DNA of 64,000 nt from Streptomyces virginiae (GTDB lineage: Bacteria > Actinomycetota > Actinomycetes > Streptomycetales > Streptomycetaceae), in the NCBI RefSeq assembly GCF_000720455.1, contig NZ_JOAK01000006.1, positions 376,985 to 440,984 on the forward strand. Reading direction: 5' to 3'. Shown here piece after piece: positions 22,939 through 31,592 of the stretch. The position numbers and the translations under genes were made by a program. Within the stretch, counting starts at the first letter, position 1. The number at the start of each line of letters is the position of its first letter. The notes beneath the pieces are model-generated. The model had not been told where the DNA came from, did not search any database, and saw nothing but the letters and a program-made list of their open reading frames with translations.

Positions 22939-23178
22939 TCAGACGTTGACGCAGGTGTTGCCGGCGGCCGGGTTGAGCGCGCCGATCACGTTGATGCTGT
23001 TCCCGCAGACGTTGATCGGAATGTGGATCGGGATCTGGACGACGTTGCCCGAGAGGATGCCCGGCGAGCCGACCGCGAAGCCCTCCGCGACGGAGTCCGC
23101 GGAGGCCGAGGACGCACCGCCGATGACCGCCAGACCCAGCACCAGGGCGAGGCCCGCACTCTTCCAAACACGCGACAC
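22939..23178 (-). CDS. short chaplin (hydrophobic aerial-hyphae protein)
   Basis: The 79-residue precursor has a Sec signal peptide (1-27, ending SASA) and one chaplin domain of about 52 residues. GSPGILSGNVVQIPIHIPINVCGNSINVIGALNPAAGNTCVNV carries the two conserved cysteines and the typical GNxxNVIGxLNPAxGNxC core. Short chaplins assemble into amyloid rodlets that lower surface tension and coat aerial hyphae and spores. The GTG is chosen because AAGGAG lies 7 nt upstream. Expression during development is expected from the family, and is not shown here. Confidence 0.93.
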   Translation of the reverse strand: MSRVWKSAGLALVLGLAVIGGASSASADSVAEGFAVGSPGILSGNVVQIPIHIPINVCGNSINVIGALNPAAGNTCVNV

Positions 23179-23422
23179 GTGGAATCTCCTTGTCGTGCAG
23201 GGCGGTGCCGGAGCACCGCACGGCCCCGAGGGGGGCCGCCCCTCCTTCTTCGGCAGCTGACCACCGCCGACCGAAGTCCGCACGGCCCCGTTCCCCCGAA
23301 GAGGTGTCGCGCGGCCTCCGTTTGGACGTATCCGCGCGAAGGCGGGTTCGAGGCCCTGTTCGAGCGGACGGCCGGCCCGCCTTCCTCAACTTCCCCCGTC
23401 ACCAGGGCCGCTTGGACGCGCG

Positions 23423-24439
23423 TCAGGCCGTCCGGTGGAGGTCCTCGCGGCGCACCGCGTGGGCGAAGGGCAGGCCGGCGCCGTAGCGGGCGATCTCCTC
23501 GATCGCGGAGTCGGCCATGCGGTGGAGTTCGTTGCCGAGGGACCCGGCGATGTGCGGCGTGAGCAGGACGTTGGGCAGGTCGTACAGCGGGGAGTCGGCG
23601 GGCAGGACCTCCGGCTCGGTGACGTCGATGACCGCGTGGAGCCGGCCGGAGGTCAGCTCGGCCGTGAGGGCGGAGCCGTCGACCAGGGATCCGCGCGCCG
23701 TGTTGATCAGGGTCGCGCCGTCGCGCATCAGGGCGAGCCTGCGGCGGTCGATCATCGCCCGGGTCTCCGGCAGCTCGGGGGCGTGCAGGCTGACGACGTC
23801 GCAGGTGCGGCAGAGTTCGTCGAGCCCGACCGCGCGGGCGCCGAGGCCGGCCGCCTGCTCTTGGCTCACGTACGGGTCGTACAGGGCGAGTTCGAGGTCG
23901 TAGGGGGCGAGGAGTTCGATGACGCGGCGACCGATCCGGGAGGCGCCGACGATGCCGACGCGGCGGTGGTAGTTGCCGATGTGCCCGTGGTCCTGGTGCC
24001 AGTCGCGCCGCCGGCCGCGCGCTGCGCGGTAGTCCTCGCGCAGCCGCAGTACGTGTTTGTTGGAGAGCAGGACCATGGCGACGGTGTACTCGGCCACCGG
24101 CAGGGAGTTGGCCCGCGCGGCGGAGGACACCACGATGCCCCGCTCCCAACAGGCGTCGGTGACGATCTGCTTGACCGATCCGGCCGCGTGGACGACGGCC
24201 CTGAGGCGGGGTGCGGCAGCCAGGGCCCGCGCGTCGACGGCGGGCGCGCCCCAGCAGGTGAGCAGGACCTCCGCCCGCGCCAGCGACGCCGCCGCGCCGG
24301 GTTCCGCGTAGTCGTCGAGGATCAACTCAGGCTCCACGTCGGCCACTTCGCGGAGCCGGCGGGTGGCGGCGTCGTCCAGCAGACGGGAGCGGAGCCCGGG
24401 GGCCATGGCCAGCAGGGTGCGGGGGCGGCGAAGGGACAT
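23423..24439 (-). CDS. D-isomer-specific 2-hydroxyacid dehydrogenase
   Basis: The 338-residue protein shows the NAD-binding loop VGIVGASRIGRRV (161-173) and the catalytic set of the family: Arg249 in NTARGSLVD, Glu275 in VTEPEVLP, His296 in TPHIAGS. The nucleotide loop reads GASRIG rather than GxGxxG with a small third residue, as in a subgroup of Streptomyces enzymes. It reduces 2-keto acids or oxidises D-2-hydroxyacids; the substrate is unknown. AAGGAG precedes the ATG. It is followed by a gene-free 240 bp toward the chaplin. Confidence 0.88.
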   Translation of the reverse strand: MSLRRPRTLLAMAPGLRSRLLDDAATRRLREVADVEPELILDDYAEPGAAASLARAEVLLTCWGAPAVDARALAAAPRLRAVVHAAGSVKQIVTDACWERGIVVSSAARANSLPVAEYTVAMVLLSNKHVLRLREDYRAARGRRRDWHQDHGHIGNYHRRVGIVGASRIGRRVIELLAPYDLELALYDPYVSQEQAAGLGARAVGLDELCRTCDVVSLHAPELPETRAMIDRRRLALMRDGATLINTARGSLVDGSALTAELTSGRLHAVIDVTEPEVLPADSPLYDLPNVLLTPHIAGSLGNELHRMADSAIEEIARYGAGLPFAHAVRREDLHRTA

Positions 24440-24537
24440 GGGGGTGCTCCTTGCGGCGGGGAGGAGGCCGCCAGAATCCCCGAGCCGGGAAGAGGCCGTC
24501 AAGGACCGCGGACCACAGCCGATCAGGTGCCCCGCGG

Positions 24538-25149
24538 TTACCCGCCGGCCGGGCGACGACCTCCGTAGGAGGCGACCAACGCGTCCGCCACGGCCGCCGC
24601 GTCCGCCTCGGCCACGTCCCCCGGATACTCCGGCAGGAGGTCGTCCCAGACCACCATCCACGACCCGTACAGCTGGGCCATTCCCTCGGGCCGGGCGAAG
24701 AACCAGACGTGCAGATGCGCGCCGCCGTCCCCGATCCGGTGGACGTGGGCCCGCACGATGTTCGGCAGCGCCTGCACGTGGCGGGCGATGTGGGCGGTCA
24801 GCACCCCCAGTTCGGCCGCCAGCTCGTCGGGGAGGTCCGCCAGGTCGTGGTGATCGCGCGGATGCAGCATGAGCACAAGCGGTACGCCGACGCCCGCGAT
24901 CCGGGTCAGCCGCCAGCGGTCGTGGAGCCAGATCCCGTCGTCCCGGCCGCGGCACGCGTCGCACTCCGACGGGTCCTCGCCGTGCCGCGCCGGCTCCGGC
25001 AGCACCGGAGGTCGCAGCGGCGCGACGCGGAGCCCGTCGGGCTCGAAGGGGCTGATGTCCCACCCCGTCATGCGGGCCAGCGGGAGACGCCGCTCGGCGT
25101 CGGCGGCGGCGAGGGCGTGGTCGTAGAACTCGTCAGGTCGTAAGGCCAT
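24538..25149 (-). CDS. HIT-like fold protein
   Basis: The 203-residue protein has a HIT-family-like layout with LVLMLHPRDHHDLADLPDELAAELG in the middle and VRAHVHRIGDGGAHLHVWFFARPEGM toward the end. HLHVW stands in place of the usual HxHxH active site. A CDACRGRDDG motif near 64-73 could bind metal. HIT proteins cleave nucleotide-phosphate bonds. With one of the triad histidines replaced by Trp, activity is uncertain. The ATG follows a weak binding site and the gene may be co-transcribed with the 2-hydroxyacid dehydrogenase downstream (98 bp). Confidence 0.72.
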   Translation of the reverse strand: MALRPDEFYDHALAAADAERRLPLARMTGWDISPFEPDGLRVAPLRPPVLPEPARHGEDPSECDACRGRDDGIWLHDRWRLTRIAGVGVPLVLMLHPRDHHDLADLPDELAAELGVLTAHIARHVQALPNIVRAHVHRIGDGGAHLHVWFFARPEGMAQLYGSWMVVWDDLLPEYPGDVAEADAAAVADALVASYGGRRPAGG

Positions 25150-25238
25150 GATCCGCAGCCTAGTCGCCGACGCACGGAGCGCCCGGGGCGGGGCGGGTAC
25201 GCTTCCGGGCCGGTCCGGGCACGCAAGCGGGCGTGGCG

Positions 25239-25268
25239 GCACCCGGTCCGGGGGATCGGACCGGGTGC
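25239..25268. terminator. 12-bp hairpin terminator
   Basis: GCACCCGGTCCG at 25239-25250 and CGGACCGGGTGC at 25257-25268 pair perfectly around GGGGAT. It lies just past the stop of the membrane protein ending at 25290. Confidence 0.75.
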
Positions 25269-25289
25269 TCGCGTGGTCACCGCATCACG

Positions 25290-25748
25290 TCACGCGGGCT
25301 TCTGCGACCAACTCGTGCACAGGGACCAGATGATGAAGACGTCGATCGCGATGATGATGATCGACCACCACGGCTGGTAGGGCAGCCACAGGAAGTTGAC
25401 GATGATGCTGAGGCTGGCGAGGGCGATGCCCGCGCCCCTGGCCACGTTGGAGCCGAAGAACAGGCCCACTCCGGTCAGGACGACGACGAGTCCGACGATG
25501 AGGTGGATCCAGCCCCACGCCGTCAGGTCGAATTCGAAGACGTAGCTGCCGAGGCGCGCGTACACGTCGTCCTCGGCGATGGCCGCGATGCCCTGGAAGA
25601 TCGCGAGGCATCCGGTCACGACGAGGAGGACCGCGGCGAAGAACGTGCCGACCGCTCCTCCGGTTCCGTCGCCACCGCTGGACAGCGGTGTGGTGCCCGG
25701 CGCGGGGCCGGTGTTCCAAGTTCCCCCGGTCGGTGTCGACTGGCCCAT
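25290..25748 (-). CDS. DUF7144-like four-helix membrane protein
   Basis: The 152-residue protein has a flexible Gly/Thr/Pro N-terminus (1-32). Four membrane helices follow: GTFFAAVLLVVTGCLAIFQGIAAI, a WGWIHLIVGLVVVLTGVGLFFG region, ARGAGIALASLSIIVNFLWLP and WWSIIIIAIDVFIIWSLC. The AWGWIHLxxG pattern matches a Streptomyces membrane family I know as DUF7144. Its function is unknown. TGAGGTGAG precedes the ATG. It is the last of three co-directional genes downstream of the MalT-type regulator, which may control it. Confidence 0.8.
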   Translation of the reverse strand: MGQSTPTGGTWNTGPAPGTTPLSSGGDGTGGAVGTFFAAVLLVVTGCLAIFQGIAAIAEDDVYARLGSYVFEFDLTAWGWIHLIVGLVVVLTGVGLFFGSNVARGAGIALASLSIIVNFLWLPYQPWWSIIIIAIDVFIIWSLCTSWSQKPA

Positions 25749-25872
25749 CGAACTCACCTCACAGTTGGCGGTACCGCGCCGGACACACATCGCAGTGTGG
25801 TCCGGCCGACGGCTTCTCGTGATCACCCGAAGCGGGTGGTCCTCCCTTCCGGGTCGGTTGGCGGGCGCGGCG

Positions 25873-26070
25873 TCAGGCGGGTACCTGGCGCATTTCGAGC
25901 ACCCGCAGGCCCAGGGACTGGAAGCGTGTGAGGAGCCCGTACAGGTGTGCCTCGTCCGCCACGATGCCGAGGAGGAGCGTCTGCTCCCGGACCGGGATCC
26001 GGTCGAGCTCGGGGAAGTTCGCGGCGAGTGTGTCCGGCACGACGCCCGAGATGCGGAACTCGTAGCGCAT
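25873..26070 (-). CDS. small protein downstream of the LuxR regulator
   Basis: The 65-residue soluble protein (MRYEFRISGVVPDTL to VLEMRQVPA) has an alpha/beta pattern of strand, helix, strand, long helix and strand, resembling a ferredoxin-like half domain. It contains EQTLLLGIVADEAHLYGLLTRFQSLGLRVLEMRQ. I recall similar small proteins beside DUF7144 genes and MalT-type regulators in Streptomyces. The function is unknown. An in-frame GTG at 26082 with GGAGAG closer to it is an alternative start. Confidence 0.7.
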   Translation of the reverse strand: MRYEFRISGVVPDTLAANFPELDRIPVREQTLLLGIVADEAHLYGLLTRFQSLGLRVLEMRQVPA

Positions 26071-26184
26071 GAGAGCACTCACTTCTCTCCGTAGGAAGAC
26101 TTCAGGTGCTGGTGGTGCCCTGCCATCGTCGGCCCGCCCCGGCATTCGGGCATCGCCCGTAACGGGCGAGTGCGCCGCGCGGCC

Positions 26185-28899
26185 TCACAGCAGGCCGAGG
26201 GCCTGGGCCCGGTGGACTGCGTCGCTGCGCCGGGTGACGCCGAGCTTGCGGTAGATGCTCTTCAGGTGGGTCTTCACCGTGTTGGCCGACACGTACAGCT
26301 CGGCCGCGATCTCCTCGGTGGACAGCATCCGCGCGGCCTGGCGCAGCACCTCGGTCTCCCGCGCGCTGAGCGACTCCACCACGGGCGGTGCCACCACGGG
26401 CGGTGCGACCGCGGGCGGTGGTCCGTCGGCCGGTCGGCCCTGGCGCGCTGCCGGCCGCGGGGCCTCCCGCAGGGTCCGGCGTACGCGGGCCCCGCCCTCG
26501 GCGAACGGCAGGCGCAGTCCCTCCGGCCGGGCGAGGTCCACGGCCTCGGCCTGCCTGCGCCGGGCCTCCTCGGTGTCGCCCTGCGCGGCGGCGAGCCGCC
26601 CCCTGAGCAGGCACGCCGCCAGCCGGGCCGGTGCCGCGAGGCCGTCGTCCGCGGGCAGGCCCGCCAGCTCCCGCGCCGCGGGCCCGGTGCGGCCGGCCGC
26701 CAGGAGGGCGCGGGCCCGGGCCAGGGCGTGCTCGGGCCGCCCGCAGGGCGCTGCGTCCAGCACCCGGAGGGCCGCTGCGGCGTCACCGCGCGCCAGGTGC
26801 GCGGCCGATTCGGCGACGGCCAGCTCGTCCACCGCCCACGCGGATGCGGGCGTGGCCGTGGCTGCCGGGCGCAGGCGGGTGAGTACGGCGAGCGCGGCCC
26901 CGCCGTCGCCCTCGTACGCCGCGATCCGGGCGCCGATGACGGCGGCCAGGACCGCGGCCACGGCATCGGGGCGGGGCCCGGCGGCCGCGATCGCCGTGGC
27001 CAGGTCAAGGTGGGAGCGGGCGGCGGGCAGGTCGTCGTGCTCGACGGCGACGCCCGCCAGGACGAGGTGTCCGGCGCCGGACCGGCGCTCGGGCGGGAGC
27101 GCCGCCTGCTCGGCGACCGCGAGGGACGCGCGGGCGTGCTCGGCGGCCCGCCGCAGCCGGCCCCTCATCAGCTCGGCGAGGGCCAGCGAGCCGAGCGCGT
27201 CGCAGAGCGGGTACTGCGTTCCCGTATCGGTGCCCGCGCCGGCTCGCCGATCCGTACCCGGCTCCGTTCCCGGCTCCGTTCCCGGCTCCGTTCCCGGCCC
27301 TCCGCAGGCCTCGACGGCCGCCGCGAGGGCGCTCTCCGCGGCGTCGGGCCGTCCGGCGCCGAGCCGCACCGCGCCGAGGGCCGCCAGGAGCAGGGCGCGC
27401 AACTCCGGGTGGGCGGCGACGCGCGGCGGCGGCAGCTCGCCGAGCACGCGTTCGGCGTCGGCCGCCGCCCGCTCGGTGGCCGCCAGGTCGCCGGTCGTGC
27501 GCCCCGCGAGCACGCCCAGGAAGGCCCGGCTGAGCCGGGCGGCCGCGCCGGAGCCGGGGCTCAGGCGGGAGTCCGCGCGCCGCGCCGCGTCCTCGTATCC
27601 GGGGAGGTCCTGTACGACGAGCCGGGCGGCCGCGCCGACCAGCGCGGGTGCCGCGCCCGGCGCCTCGGCCGGCAGGGGCGCGAAGGCCCGGTTCAGCTGC
27701 TCGGCCTCCAGGCCGGTGAACAGCCGGCCGATCGCGAGGTCGTCGACGAGCTGCCCCGCGGCGAAGGGCCAGTCGCCGGCGGCGGCCCCCTGGACCACGG
27801 CCTCCGTGAGCCGGCCGGTCCCGGCGAGCCAGCGCGCCGCCCGCCCGTGCAGCTGCTGCTCCAGGCCGGGGTGGCGCTGGCGCAGGTGGGCGCGCAGGAC
27901 CTCGGCGAACAGGGGGTGCAGCCGGTACCAGGCCGAGGCGTCGACCTGTTCCAGGAACGCGTTGTCGCGGGCCAGCCCGGCGAGTGTCCGGGCGGCGTCG
28001 TCGCGGCCGGTCAGCGCGTCGGCGAGGTCGGGGTGGACCCGGTCGGTGACGCTGACGCGCAGCAGCAGGTCCTGGGTGTCCGGGGGCTGCGCGTCGAGCA
28101 CCTCCTTGAGCAGGTAGTCGGCGATCGTGGTGCGGTCGGCCGCGAACTGGCGGACGAAGGCCTCCGGGTCGGGGCTTCGCTGCATCGCGAGGGCGCACAG
28201 CCGCACCCCGGCGGCCCATCCCTCGGTCCGCCGCATCAGCAGCCGGATGCCTGCCTGGGAGATGTCCAGCCGGTGCTCGCCCAGCAGGGCCTCGGCGTCC
28301 GCGTGGGTGAACCTGAGGTCGGCGTGCCGGATCTCCGCGATCTCGCCGGCCGCCCGGTAGCGGTGCAGTGGGAGCAGGGAGTCCGTCCTGCTGGTGAGTA
28401 CGATGCGCAGCCCCCCGGCGGCGTGCCGGAGCACGAAGTCCAGGCCCTCGGTCATGGCGGGCGGCTGGGCCGTGTCGAACTGGTCGAGCACGAGGACCAC
28501 GGGCTGCGCGGAATCGGCCAGGCCCGCCGCCAGGCGCACCAGGAACGACTGGGTCACTCCTTCGGCGCGGGTCGGTCTGCCGACGGCGGCGGGCAGCTCC
28601 ACCCCGCCCCGGTGCAGGGCCTCCAGGACGTACGCCCAGAAGACGCCGGGGGCGTCGTCGGGCTCGACGGTCAGCCACAGGGGCGCCCGTGGTGCGCACC
28701 CGCCGGCCGCCGCCCAGTGGGCGGTGAGCACCGTCTTGCCGGAGCCGGCCGGACCGTTGATCAGGGTGAGCGGGCCCCGTACCCCGGCCGTCAGGCGTCT
28801 GAGCAGCTCGGGCCGGTGGACGAGGGTCTTCGGCACGGCCGGTGCGGTGAATCTGGCCGTGAGCATGGGGTCGCACTGTGGTCGGGCCACAGCCTCCAC
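26185..28899 (-). CDS. LuxR-family (MalT/LAL-type) ATP-binding regulator
   Basis: The 904-residue protein has an N-terminal STAND ATPase with Walker A GPAGSGKT (49-56) and a Walker B-like VVLVLDQFD. A long helical Ala-rich TPR-like middle follows, and the C-terminal LuxR helix-turn-helix (about 840-904) reads SLSARETEVLRQAARMLSTEEIAAEL, VSANTVKTHLKSIYRKLGV. MalT-type proteins oligomerise on binding an inducer and ATP, then activate transcription. Downstream neighbours on the same strand (25873-26070, 25290-25748) are plausible targets. The start is uncertain: an ATG at 28866 would remove 11 residues. Confidence 0.9.
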   Translation of the reverse strand: MEAVARPQCDPMLTARFTAPAVPKTLVHRPELLRRLTAGVRGPLTLINGPAGSGKTVLTAHWAAAGGCAPRAPLWLTVEPDDAPGVFWAYVLEALHRGGVELPAAVGRPTRAEGVTQSFLVRLAAGLADSAQPVVLVLDQFDTAQPPAMTEGLDFVLRHAAGGLRIVLTSRTDSLLPLHRYRAAGEIAEIRHADLRFTHADAEALLGEHRLDISQAGIRLLMRRTEGWAAGVRLCALAMQRSPDPEAFVRQFAADRTTIADYLLKEVLDAQPPDTQDLLLRVSVTDRVHPDLADALTGRDDAARTLAGLARDNAFLEQVDASAWYRLHPLFAEVLRAHLRQRHPGLEQQLHGRAARWLAGTGRLTEAVVQGAAAGDWPFAAGQLVDDLAIGRLFTGLEAEQLNRAFAPLPAEAPGAAPALVGAAARLVVQDLPGYEDAARRADSRLSPGSGAAARLSRAFLGVLAGRTTGDLAATERAAADAERVLGELPPPRVAAHPELRALLLAALGAVRLGAGRPDAAESALAAAVEACGGPGTEPGTEPGTEPGTDRRAGAGTDTGTQYPLCDALGSLALAELMRGRLRRAAEHARASLAVAEQAALPPERRSGAGHLVLAGVAVEHDDLPAARSHLDLATAIAAAGPRPDAVAAVLAAVIGARIAAYEGDGGAALAVLTRLRPAATATPASAWAVDELAVAESAAHLARGDAAAALRVLDAAPCGRPEHALARARALLAAGRTGPAARELAGLPADDGLAAPARLAACLLRGRLAAAQGDTEEARRRQAEAVDLARPEGLRLPFAEGGARVRRTLREAPRPAARQGRPADGPPPAVAPPVVAPPVVESLSARETEVLRQAARMLSTEEIAAELYVSANTVKTHLKSIYRKLGVTRRSDAVHRAQALGLL
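27257..27297. repeat. 12-bp tandem repeat inside the LuxR gene
   Basis: About 3.4 copies of CCCGGCTCCGTT lie in frame and encode repeated Gly-Thr-Glu-Pro in a linker of the regulator. Being a multiple of three, length changes would not shift the frame. Confidence 0.85.
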
Positions 28900-28907
28900 T
28901 CAAACCG

Positions 28908-29831
28908 TCATCGGTGGTGATCACCACTCGGGTCACCCGGACCGGGTGAGGTGCGGGCGGGCTGCGCGGTGGCGGACGGCTCCGGCGGGTCGTCCGGGGT
29001 GTGCAGCCGGCGTGCCGTCCATGGCTCGTGGGCCAGGGTGTATCCGAGGGAGATGCCCATGGTGACGACGACGAAGAACATGATCAGCCAGGACAGGATG
29101 ACGAAGACCAGTCCGAGGCCGCCGAACTGCTGGAGGCTGTGGTTCATGGCGCGGGGCATGTAGAAGCGGGAGCCCCAGCTGACCACGCTCTCGCCGACCG
29201 CGACCAGGACCGCGCCCGGCAGCAGGGGCAGCCACGCCACGCGGCCGCCGAGCAGGAGGTGCTGGGTCCACCACCACAGCAGGGTCCCGCTGATGAGCGA
29301 GACGACCGCTCCGAGGACCCGGCCGGTCCCGAACGCCTGCTGGATCGGCCCCTGGAACAGCAGGGCCGTCAGCCAGACCAGCAGCCAGGCGACCCAGCGC
29401 CAGGCCGCGAGCCGGGCGCCCGCCTTCGGCAGGTGCCACGCGCGCTCGCAGGTCCGCTGGAGGGCGCGGCTGCAGGCGGTGGCGGACAGCAGCGTGACCA
29501 CGACGCCCACCGCCCCGGTGCTCGCGATGGTTGCCGTGTCTTCGCCGCTGTTGTGCACCACCGAGCGGATCTGGTCCAGGGCCGGGCCCGTGAGGCCCAG
29601 GGTCCCGCTGATGGTGGAGACGAGCTGCTTGCGCATCCAGTCGGGTGCGAGGGCGCCGATGACGAAGATGGCGGGGATGGCGCCGAGGAAGGCCTGCGCG
29701 GCCAGCCGGGTCGCGCAGTCCAGCAGGTTGACGCGGGCGAACTGTTCGAGGGTCCGGCCCAGGAACGGCGTGTACTTGCGCATCCAGCCCGGCACGGTGA
29801 AGCGGGGCGGCTTGTCGCGCGGTCCGGACAC
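28908..29831 (-). CDS. YihY/virulence factor BrkB-like membrane protein
   Basis: The 307-residue protein has about six membrane helices and the YihY (formerly ribonuclease BN) arrangement. It starts with a basic N-terminus and LEQFARVNLLDCATRLAAQAFLGAIPAIFVIGA, followed by GLVFVILSWLIMFFVVVTMGISLGYTLAHE near the end. The family's function is unsettled; the RNase BN label is historical. GGAAGGAG precedes the GTG start. Its stop is 8 bp before the LuxR-regulator gene start, so both probably share a transcript. Confidence 0.83.
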   Translation of the reverse strand: MSGPRDKPPRFTVPGWMRKYTPFLGRTLEQFARVNLLDCATRLAAQAFLGAIPAIFVIGALAPDWMRKQLVSTISGTLGLTGPALDQIRSVVHNSGEDTATIASTGAVGVVVTLLSATACSRALQRTCERAWHLPKAGARLAAWRWVAWLLVWLTALLFQGPIQQAFGTGRVLGAVVSLISGTLLWWWTQHLLLGGRVAWLPLLPGAVLVAVGESVVSWGSRFYMPRAMNHSLQQFGGLGLVFVILSWLIMFFVVVTMGISLGYTLAHEPWTARRLHTPDDPPEPSATAQPARTSPGPGDPSGDHHR

Positions 29832-30072
29832 GGTGACGGCTCCTTCCGCGGACGGCGCCCGTCAGCTGCGGTGGCCCTCCATGAGAGCAGGATGGGGCAG
29901 CCCGGCAGCTCCGGCATGCCGGGAGGCCTGTCCGCGCGGGAAACGGGCCCGCTGGAAAAGGGCGCGCGGCCGCGGGGTCCGCACGCCTACGATCGACCCC
30001 CCGCCACCGCCCGCCGCCACCCTCACCGGGCGGGACCGGGCGGGACCGGGCGGCGCGTCGAGAGAAGGACCG

Positions 30073-30531
30073 ATGGAGATCATCTTCCGGAAGCTTCCAC
30101 ACAACCGGCACGATCTCGAGGTGCGGGACCGGCGGGGGCCGGACGTCCGGCTGCCGGGGCAGGCGACCGGTCCGAGCATGCCGCACGACCTCGTGCACGC
30201 GGCGGTCGAGAGCGCGCTCTCGATCACCGACGGGTTCTGGGGGGCCATGGCGCGGGGCGCGACCTTCGAGGGGTTCGAACCGGTGGTACCGACCCGCCAC
30301 CGCCGGTCGGGAATGAAGGTCCTGCGGCGCGGCGGCGACGCGGTGATGCGGGCCGAGCTGTGCGTCAACTGGGCCTACCGCGTCTGGTCCGGGCTGAGCA
30401 CGGAGGGCAGGGGCGTGGGCCGGAGCCCGCTCGACGACCGGCAGGTCGCCCTGGCGTGCGCGGCGCTCGACCGCGCCGCCGGACGCTGGTCCGAGGTGGC
30501 GGAGGGCGGTTCCCTCACCTGGCGCTGGTAG
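30073..30531 (+). CDS. hypothetical protein
   Basis: I do not recognise this 152-residue protein. It begins MEIIFRKLPHNRHDLEVRDRRGPDVRLPGQATGPSMPHDLVHAAVESALSITDGFWGAMARGATFEGF. The pattern DLVHxxVE...GFWGxxAxGxxF, followed by helical Ala-rich sequence ending SLTWRW, is one I associate with an uncharacterised family of actinobacterial soluble proteins. AGAAGGA precedes the ATG. It is convergent with the YjbQ-type gene (20 bp between stops). Confidence 0.78.
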   Translation: MEIIFRKLPHNRHDLEVRDRRGPDVRLPGQATGPSMPHDLVHAAVESALSITDGFWGAMARGATFEGFEPVVPTRHRRSGMKVLRRGGDAVMRAELCVNWAYRVWSGLSTEGRGVGRSPLDDRQVALACAALDRAAGRWSEVAEGGSLTWRW

Positions 30532-30550
30532 CGCCCGCCCGGCGGCCGGG

Positions 30551-30976
30551 TCAGCCGGCGAGGAAGGAGAGCCGGACCTGACGGCGGGGGTTGTCCCGAT
30601 TGGTGTCCACCAAGGTGACGGACTGCCAGGTTCCGAGTTCCAGCGTGCCGTCGATCACGGGAAGCGTCGCGTGGGGCGGGACGATCGCCGGCAGGACGTG
30701 GTCGCGTCCGTGGCCCGGGGAGCCGTGCCGGTGCCGCCACCGGTCGTCGGCCGGCAGCAGCGACTTCAGGGCGGTCAGCAGGTCGTCGTCGCTGCCCGCT
30801 CCCGTTTCGATGACGGCGAGCCCGGCGGTCGCGTGCGGTGTGAAGATGTTGAGCAGTCCGCTCCGGCCGCGCGCCACCTCCCCGAGGAAGGCGGCACACG
30901 CGGAGGTCAGGTCGTGGACGGTCTCCCGGTCCCCGGTCGTCACGTCGATGGTGCGCGATACGAAGGTGTCGGCCAT
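30551..30976 (-). CDS. YjbQ-type secondary thiamine-phosphate synthase family protein
   Basis: The 141-residue protein carries the UPF0047 signatures: GLLNIFTPHATAGLAVIETG (39-58), a DDLLTALKSLLP helix, RWRHRHGSPGHGRDHVLPAIVPPHATLPVIDGTLELGTWQSVTLVDTN and the C-terminal RQVRLSFLAG. E. coli YjbQ forms trimers and can rescue thiamine-phosphate synthase loss. The His-rich loops suggest a metal or phosphate site. GGGAGGATG precedes the ATG. Cytoplasmic; the physiological substrate is unknown. Confidence 0.9.
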   Translation of the reverse strand: MADTFVSRTIDVTTGDRETVHDLTSACAAFLGEVARGRSGLLNIFTPHATAGLAVIETGAGSDDDLLTALKSLLPADDRWRHRHGSPGHGRDHVLPAIVPPHATLPVIDGTLELGTWQSVTLVDTNRDNPRRQVRLSFLAG

Positions 30977-31045
30977 GTCGTCATCCTCCCGCCGCCCCGC
31001 TCCGCGACGGCGCAACCAGGCCGGTGCCGGCGGGTGGCCGGTGCG

Positions 31046-31549
31046 TCACGCCACCGGGTGTTCCATGCAGACCAGGTCCTCGCGCGGGTCCCACGATGCG
31101 CAGATCCGGAAGCCCGACCGTTCGTAGAGGGCGATCGCGGAGGTCCGCCAGTTCCAGACGGAGAGGCGGACGGTGGCGACACCGCCGTCGGCGCAGTGGG
31201 CGACGGCCTCGCGCAGCAGTACGGAGGCGATGCCGCGCCCCCGCCGGGCCGGATCGGTCCACAGCCGTTTGATCTCCGCGCTCCCTCCGGCCGGAGCGGT
31301 CACCACGAGGCAGCCCGCCGCAGCGCCTCCCTCGACGGCGATCAGCACCGTGTCGTCGGCGAAGGCGGCGCGCGGGTCGTCGATCTCGGCGCGGTAGCGC
31401 GGGGGCAGCCGGGTCGCGTCCGTGACCGGGCTGCCCTTCTCCTCTTCGGTGCACAGGTGATATGCGGTCAGCAGTGCCGCCAGTGCGTCCGGTTCCCGGA
31501 CCAGGCGGCCGGGGCTGCGGACGACGGTCGCCGTGATGTGCTCGCTCAT
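31046..31549 (-). CDS. GNAT-family N-acetyltransferase
   Basis: The 167-residue protein has the GNAT acetyl-CoA motif A EIKRLWTDPARRGRGIASVLLREAVAHC (about 95-120, with RRGRGIA as the pyrophosphate loop) and motif B LSVWNWRTSAIALYERSGFRICA. It transfers acetyl groups to an unknown amine, perhaps a peptide N-terminus or small molecule. It stands upstream of the YjbQ-type gene on the same strand, with 69 bp between them. Confidence 0.9.
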   Translation of the reverse strand: MSEHITATVVRSPGRLVREPDALAALLTAYHLCTEEEKGSPVTDATRLPPRYRAEIDDPRAAFADDTVLIAVEGGAAAGCLVVTAPAGGSAEIKRLWTDPARRGRGIASVLLREAVAHCADGGVATVRLSVWNWRTSAIALYERSGFRICASWDPREDLVCMEHPVA

Positions 31550-31592
31550 GACGGGAGCATGGCATCCCCGGCGGAGCGGAGCGGTGGCCGGG

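Noticed and set aside
26170..28920. A 916-codon open frame opposite the LuxR regulator
   Set aside because: No domain pattern; the minus-strand frame has Walker A and LuxR motifs.
28908..29831. Ribonuclease BN
   Set aside because: The label is historical for the YihY family; no RNase catalytic motif is visible, so the membrane protein call is kept.
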